From Misgurnus anguillicaudatus (lineage: Eukaryota > Chordata > Actinopteri > Cypriniformes > Cobitidae): a stretch of DNA of 64,000 nt. Every line of letters starts with the position of its first letter. Position 1 is the first letter of the stretch. Positions 57,999 through 64,000 of this stretch are shown here, one piece after another. The notes under the pieces were generated by a model. It made no database searches. It saw only the letters and a list, made by a program, of their open reading frames with translations, and was not told the DNA's origin. The stretch lies in NCBI RefSeq assembly GCF_027580225.2, contig NC_073354.2, positions 9,276,001-9,340,000 of the forward strand. Reading direction: 5' to 3'. The translations under genes were made by a program, and so were the position numbers.

Positions 57999-58483
57999 CC
58001 CGTTAATTGGCGCTGTCCCGTGAGCGGGACACCTACATTTATTTCAATATTTTCTATGTAAATGTTAATCTATCACGACAAACTATATATTGTTGGAAAG
58101 GTCTAAGAATGTGGTTTTCATATTTCAAAACCTTTTAGCAGTAATAATAATGCAGTAACTGTAATTTATTCATTTGTGACACAAGTATGCAGCAAACCAG
58201 CACAAACCTCCGTTTTTTGACAATTTTATGTATTAAAAATAATACTATATTGCATTTTTATTTATTACAAATAAATGTAAACTGCTTTAAAAAAATTAAT
58301 ATTTTCACCTCCAGACACTTCCCTAAAAAACGTTGACGTGTCGTCTTTAAAACAAAAAATTACCAAAATTAAAACCAAAATTAGGCTTCTAGACCAAAAA
58401 AAGGCCAGAGTTATACTAATTTAAAGGTGTATATCACCTTTTCACCAACCCCCCACTCAAAAAGGGCTGCGCCAGTTGAAGGG
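57999..58483. mobile_element. TTAA-flanked element, CCCGTTAATTGGCGC ends
   Basis: TTAA at 57995-57998 and 58484-58487. The ends CCCGTTAATTGGCGC and GCGCCAGTTGAAGGG are inverted repeats with two mismatches. TTAA targets plus CCC ends are the piggyBac pattern. 485 bp, no coding capacity. Confidence 0.7.
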
Positions 58484-58590
58484 TTAAACAATATGACTGA
58501 TATAATATACATGTTAACCATAGCTTAAGACACAGTCTATAATCCAATAAATGTGAATTTAAGTCACTGTAGAAGCTTTCATTATACACT

Positions 58591-58692
58591 AGTCAACATT
58601 TGAAGTGGGTCAAAAGCGTTAATCAAGACAATAACGGGTATTGGATTTAAGACAACTTTGAGGAAAGGTTTTGATCCACTTCAAATGTTGAC
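58591..58692. repeat. Short hairpin-forming repeat upstream of rpf2
   Basis: AGTCAACATTTGAAGTGGGT then CAAAA is matched in reverse by TTTTGATCCACTTCAAATGTTGAC. It lies 200 bp before the rpf2 start codon and may overlap its promoter region. Confidence 0.7.
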
Positions 58693-58892
58693 GGCTATAA
58701 CTTCAGTGTGTTTTACTACCGTTTCTTTATTCGTCACAATAAGAGACTTTTATTTCGAAACTTTCGATAATGGAGACTTTTATTTTGAAACTTCCGGCTT
58801 TAAACGGACGCTGATTGTTTTGATCGCTGGCTTCACTGCGCTGTTTTCACGTGTTCAGTTCACACATCAGTGCCTTGAAGTGAATTGAAATA

Positions 58893-61800
58893 ATGACACA
58901 TTCAGACGGAATCGTGTAAGTAAATGTTTGTGTGTACTGTTCTGTATGTAACTTTATATTATACATCATTTTGTCGAACTTTAGTTTATATGGGTAACGC
59001 TAGTTAAGTTGTTTTAGTAAAAATATCTTGCCAGCTTTCTCAATTTGAGACACGTGAAGCTAGTCTTGGATTATTTATCAGTTTTCCACGGCGTAGTTTC
59101 ATTACCATCGTAAAAATAACCGTGGTAGTACCAGACAGCTGGTGTTTATGAGAAATTATTGTGCTGTTGTGTGTGTCTGAGATCATTCGAAGTTTGTGTT
59201 CTTTAAAACTGACGCTTAGTTTCTTCACTTCTCCTTGTAAATGTTGAAGCTTGTTGATCTTGATCTTTTATTATTTATTTCTTTCTTGTAGTAAAGCGAA
59301 AACGAAGCGATCCAAACGCTTTTTGCAGAGCAGAGAACCCAAACTAACAGAAGACCTCAAACAAGCGATGATCATTAAAGGAGGAAACACGAGTGAGATC
59401 GTCACACAAACTTTAAAAGATGTGGTGAGAGGTCATAATGTCTGTCAAGAACCATCAGTTCTGTGTGTTGTTGTTGTTATTAAACTTGAGACCAAAAAAC
59501 CTAAATTAACTTATTTTTAGTTTATGAGGATTCATGATTTTTTTAATGCTTGAGATGTTTGATTAATTGTTTTGTGTTGTACTTGAACTGTTTTGTTTCA
59601 GTATGCTCTAAAGAAACCAAACGCAGTCATGTATAAGAAGTAAGTTTTTGTTGTGTGTTTGTGTTTCTGTAATGTTATAATCCTGGATTTAGAAACTGTT
59701 TGAGCTGTTAATACAGTAACACTGATCTACTGACATGCAAGTCTCTACAGTACAGGTGCATGATGTAGTCAGATGTATAATTCAGTAATCTAGATAGTAA
59801 AAGTAAATAATAGCACACGGTGTATAGTATTCATACTACAGAAGTTTGATTCTGATTGGCTGAGAAATGTTTCATGGGTGTTGATTATTATTCTGTAAAC
59901 CGCACACCTAACTTTTCAAATATCTTTAAAATAGACACCAGAGCAATGTTTTTGGTAACCTTTGTATAAGCTGAATAATTGACTTTAGAGTGACACTAAA
60001 ACATATTTGTCTTCTTAGGAAAAACATAGTAAGGCCATTTGAAGACTCGACAGCATTGGTGAGATTATGATTTGAATGTGATGATTTTATTAAAATGTCG
60101 TTTTAAAGTCTCATTGTGTAACATGTTCTGATGTTTATCTTTTCTCAGGAATTCTTCTCCAAGAAATCCGATTGCTCCTTGTTTCTGTTTGGGTCACACA
60201 ACAAGAAGCGACCTCATAATCTCATATTTGGTACGTTGGCTCAATAAATGCATTGTTAAAGCTTTTCACGTACACATGATGCTGTCAAAAAGATTGCATT
60301 TACATAGATTTGTGAACGGAATTAAATGTGCTGTATTATGTGGTCAGTAGGTGGCGATGTTACTTTATAAAGAAACACTACACGCTTGCACACATACTCG
60401 GTCTTCAACTGAGCGATAAATACAAACAATCAAGGCCAAAAAAGCATAAAGTAGTTTTGCCTAAAAATGTTGTTCTGTAAACAGCCCCTGTTTCTTTTAA
60501 AGGTAACGTGTTTGTTTACCTTTGTTTGTGATCTTTGCAGGTCGCATGTTTGATTTTCACGTGCTGGACATGTTTGAGCTCGGCATTGAAAAGTTTGTCG
60601 CTCTCAAAGATATAAAGGTACAGCAGCCTTCAGTTGTCTGAATGTTTGTTTTTCCCCCCATATAAATAGATGCACATGCAGTATATATTGTCTGACACCG
60701 TTAAAAATCCTTAACTGCTGTAAAATCTGAAATAGAAAGATTACATATGAATTTAATTTACTGGAGACATTTGATGAGTTGTGTTGTGTATGTAAACTAA
60801 AAAAAGTTTCTGTCTTTTGTAAAGATAAACAAGTGTCCTGAGGGCACAAAGCCAATGCTGGTGTTTACAGGTGAACTGTTTGACACAGATAATGAACATA
60901 AGAGATTAAAGAATCTTTTAACAGGTAAGAGATCTCCTCTAAACTCTCAATGATGATGATGATGAGAGATGAAACCTGTCTTACTACAGTCAAAAAATAT
61001 TAACTCTTTATTGTGTGAATGTGGTAAAACTTGTCAAATAAATAAATAGTTTAAATATAAATCCATGAGAACATATTTTCAATTATTTATCCTCTTTATT
61101 CTTGGATTCATATGAACGTTTCCAAACTCAAAGACTTTTGTGTAAGGTTGTGTTATTTTCTGATTTTGTGCTAATGTCTAGTCCACCATTTGAGTAGATG
61201 TTATTTGACAGTTTTATATTAAAGGGGACATATGAAAATCTTTTTTCATGTTTAAGTGCTATGATTGGGTCCCCAGTGCTTCTATTAACCTAGAAAATGT
61301 GAAAAAGATCAACCCAGTAACTTAGTTTTGGTAAATCATTCTCTGCAAGCATGTGAAAAATAGGTAATTGAAGTTTGGCTCCCCTTGTGATGTCAGAAGG
61401 GGATCTTATTATAACAATACCGCCCCTTAATCTGTACTATCCAACCACGGCACAGCCATTTAGTGCAGAGAGAAAATAATCACAATTGAGTGTCAATTTC
61501 AACAAACCACTTCACATATGTACTCTGGAGATACCAAAGGTTTATTTTACATCTTGTGAAATAAGTCTTGTGAAATGTCCCATTTTAAAAAAGTCCCCGA
61601 TATTAATATTGTAGGGATGATAAGAGTCTGATAAGAGTAGAACAGCAGCGGGAGTCAGTCAGATGATGTGCGGTAACGTTTCTTTGATTTTGGTCTGTCA
61701 GATTTTTTCTGTGGTCCCAAAGTAAAAGCAGTGCGTCTGGCTGGACTCGAACATGTGCTGCATTTCACTGCGCTGGACGGCAAGATTTACATGCGCAGCT

Positions 61801-62599
61801 ACAAGTAAGACACACACACAACCACACAAAGACACTTATATATTTGCATAATCCACTAAATTTCACACTCATAGAAAACTTTTCACTTTTGTTTTTAAGC
61901 CTCACAGGAAGTGTTTGTTACACGTTATATACTCATAAACCACATATACCAGCGCACACACACACATCTGCTGATCCAGACTTTATTTCGTATAATTGAG
62001 TGATCAGTGAGTGATAAAGTAATGTGTGATTCTTACAAAGTCTTGTTAAAGAAATCTGGCTGTCGGACACCCAGGATTGAACTGGAGGAAATGGGACCTT
62101 CATTTGATTTTGCCATGAGGAGAACTCACATAGCTTCAGATGACCTGTACAGATCTGCACACAAACAGCCTAAAGGCCTGAAGGTACTCGGTCATTTTAT
62201 AAACATCACATTCAGTGTCTTATCTCTTATCTGTTTCTGTTTGAGCTTAGGTGTTTTGTTTCCTGATAGAGATGTCACTTCATGCAGTGATTCAGTATTT
62301 CCAAAGTCTTGTCATAGAAAAGCATCATTTGAATCAGAGTTAAAATTGTTTTGCTGAGGATTACAGATTAGACATTAGATCTTCATGAAACTTCATTATG
62401 TTGTGTCTTTATATCTGCACAGCCCAAGAAAAAGAAGAACATATCCCATGATGCCTTTGGCACCAGATTAGGCCGCTTGCACATGCAGAAGCAGAATTTG
62501 GACAAACTGCAGACGCGCAAGATGAAGGGCCTGAAGAAGAGGAGAGGAGAAGTCAAGACTGATGCCACATCAGCCAAAAAACCCAGAACTGATGAATAA
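58893..62599 (+). CDS. rpf2: Ribosome production factor 2 (rpf2), 10 exons
   Basis: Exons: 58893-58915, 59292-59424, 59602-59639, 60019-60058, 60149-60230, 60541-60617, 60825-60924, 61702-61804, ~62039-62183, 62423-62599. The product is about 305 aa (human 306). The Brix domain covers about residues 28-240, with [40 protein letters not shown] and [20 protein letters not shown]. The C-terminus is basic ([13 protein letters not shown]) and ends AKKPRTDE, a likely nuclear/nucleolar signal. Rpf2 works with Rrs1 to bring 5S RNP (5S rRNA, uL18, uL5) into pre-60S particles in the nucleolus. One oddity: exon 8 ends in phase 2 (TAC AA) before GTAAGA, but the conserved frame resumes at AGTCTTG, which has no AG directly before it; all nearby AG acceptors would shift the frame. 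Confidence 0.95.
59835..59985. repeat. Dispersed repeat, copy 3 (rpf2 intron 3)
   Basis: GATTCTGATTGGCTGAGAAA, CATGGGTGTTGATTATTATT, AAACCGCACACCTAAC and GAGCAATGTTTTTGGTAACC match the copies at 43130 and 45405 in the same order. Confidence 0.6.
61223..61583. mobile_element. AGGGGCCATGGCA-family element, copy 2, degenerate
   Basis: TTAA at 61219-61222, then AGGGGACATATGAAAATC. The interior repeats the copy at 30290-30783, with shared stretches such as TATGATTGGGTCCCCAGTGC and GAAAAAGATCAACCCAGTAA. The right end GAAATGTCCCATTTTAA is eroded. It lies in rpf2 intron 7. Confidence 0.7.
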
Positions 62600-62821
62600 C
62601 ATTCCTCTGACACTGGTGCATTATGGGACTGTGTGTCAGATTTAAAATCCCAAACGGGCTTTAATGCAAAAGAAAGAGGAAGATGAAGTGCAGATGTGGA
62701 TGGCTTTTCTGTTCAACAGACATCTCTATCTGTGAGAGGATATTTACATGGAGAAAGACTGAACCTGGGGTTTATACATTAAAACAGATTTACATTGATA
62801 AAAAGCTTGAGTTGTGATTGT

Positions 62822-62859
62822 AATAAACTCATATTTGTACAGTTTGTTTTTTGAATAAA
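62822..62859 (+). promoter_or_regulatory. rpf2 polyadenylation signals
   Basis: AATAAA at 62822-62827 and again at 62854-62859, about 225-255 bp after the stop codon, the first canonical hexamers downstream. Confidence 0.6.
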
Positions 62860-63935
62860 CTGCTGTTTAATAGATGTTGCACGTGATTTTTGTGTGTGTT
62901 TGACTTTATTGTTTAAATGCATCGAGTTTTCTGAAGCTATCATTTGTTTGTGGGTGTGGCCATTATGGTAATGTACAAGAAAGACTTGTGTCTGTATGCA
63001 TTTTTTACCTTGATGGAGAAACACATGTTGTGATGGTGCACGTAAGAAATCTAACAGTAAAAGAGTTGACCGTCTGTAGCTCTATTTGTAGTTTTCAGTC
63101 AATGACCCACCTGGGGCTTTGGAGGTTAAGAAAGCCAGTTAATTTTCTTTCTATTTCAAGCTATGAATATTTAAATCACCTCTTAACAGAAGAAAATTTA
63201 AGATATGAACAGACTTGCATCTGCAAGTAAAAACACGAGATTCCTGCTAGGCCTCCACTTCAGCGATACTTCAGCGATGCTGAAGCGATTACATTTATTT
63301 CATGGAAAAACTTGCCTGACATTCCCCTTATTGCGTGATGACTTACTAAAGCTGGAGTACGGAAGCCATGAAGTGCAATTCTTCCTGAGACGTAAGAGTC
63401 CTAAGATTTTTTTTCTCTGTCAATTCTTAAGACTACCACAGAAGAAAATACTGCATGCTATATGCAACAATTAGCATGCAATACCAACTTTGACCCCCAG
63501 GTGTCACTACAAGAATGAAATGTAGCTCTCTCTGCTATGTGATTATTTAATTGAGGATACATAATTATGCTTGATATGGCATTTGTTGTCATTTATAACC
63601 TCTGTAGTTATTTTAAACCCAGCATTTCGAAACAGAGACAGCCTAAAATCTTAGTTTTAAATCGACCCAGGATGGAGCAGTTTTCAGTGAGGAAATGTCT
63701 TGCATCTTTCCGTACTGGTGACACCTTACAACTTGCTGAAACATTCTAAGACATAAAAAGTTTTTTTGCATAAATTACCCTTACAAAAAAATCCTGCAGA
63801 AGAAAATATAAATTTTGCCCCTATGTGTGTCTTACCTCTCAGTGTTGCATTTTAAAAAGTCCCTTTTGTGATGACTAAAAAATATAAATACATACATACA
63901 AACAAACAAACATATGTATATATATCTGTGTATCG
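62860..63935. other. Intergenic region downstream of rpf2
   Basis: No gene seen. A locally repeated ACTTCAGCGAT(A/G)CT(T/G) motif occurs at about 63259-63285, and a (TACA)n/(AAAC)n/(AT)n simple-repeat run at about 63885-63925. Confidence 0.5.
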
Positions 63936-64000
63936 CTTAGGTTACTCACGTAACCCCGGTTCCCTGAAATAACGGGAACGAAGCATTGCGTCAGTTAGCT
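63936..64000. mobile_element. Start of a second GTTCCC/GCGTC inverted-repeat element, cut by window edge
   Basis: GGTTACTCACGTAACCCCGG then TTCCCTGAAATAACGGGAAC and GCATTGCGTC match the left arm of the element at 42577-42880. The rest lies outside the window. Confidence 0.6.

Noticed and set aside
1..64000. Prokaryotic-type systems, CRISPR arrays, viral genes
   Set aside because: Repeats are dispersed or palindromic without array spacing, genes have introns, and no viral polymerase, capsid or integrase motif was seen.

Overview
The window is vertebrate genomic DNA, almost certainly from a cypriniform (carp/zebrafish-like) teleost. Genes have many exons with GT-AG introns, the dispersed repeats are of fish type (short hAT and TTAA-flanked inverted-repeat elements, a Tc1 relic, tRNA-derived SINEs, LINE 3' tails), and five of the six genes read best as vertebrate orthologues or family members. 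There is no operon structure, CRISPR array or prokaryotic feature. Every call comes from reading the sequence; no database search was run.

Layout. 1-3100: repeat-rich, AT-rich, no gene. 3214-16712 (+): znf292, eight coding exons, the last one 6.9 kb, about 2640 aa, behind a promoter with three CACGTG E-boxes. 19198-19992 (-): gjb7-type connexin, one coding exon with a likely 5' non-coding exon near 20.5 kb. 20.6-24.0 kb: LINE/SINE fragments. 24029-24574 (+): smim8, two exons, 102 aa. 24.6-29.4 kb: transposon-filled, including a Tc1 relic carrying nested insertions. 29592-49730 (+): a 16-exon gene for a protein of about 1311 aa with a Sec14/CRAL-TRIO domain followed by a spectrin-like helical region. 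51164-56801 (+): a seven-exon divergent actin of 374 aa. 58893-62599 (+): rpf2, ten exons, about 305 aa. 62.6-64.0 kb: no gene; the window ends inside an inverted-repeat element.

The genes have unrelated jobs: nuclear zinc-finger regulator (znf292), gap-junction subunit (gjb7), small membrane protein (smim8), cytoskeletal or signalling-type scaffold (Sec14-spectrin), actin family, and large-subunit ribosome assembly (rpf2). znf292-gjb7-smim8 is a conserved vertebrate neighbourhood (human 6q14-q15). The Sec14-spectrin gene and the actin paralogue lie head-to-tail 1.4 kb apart; a shared role is speculation.

The least explained items are the Sec14-spectrin protein, which has no recognisable DH-PH (RhoGEF) module; the divergent actin with an unusual active-site neighbour; an rpf2 exon 8/9 junction that does not fit GT-AG splicing; and a dense set of TTAA-flanked palindromic elements with several nested insertions. 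I found no clearly new biological system.
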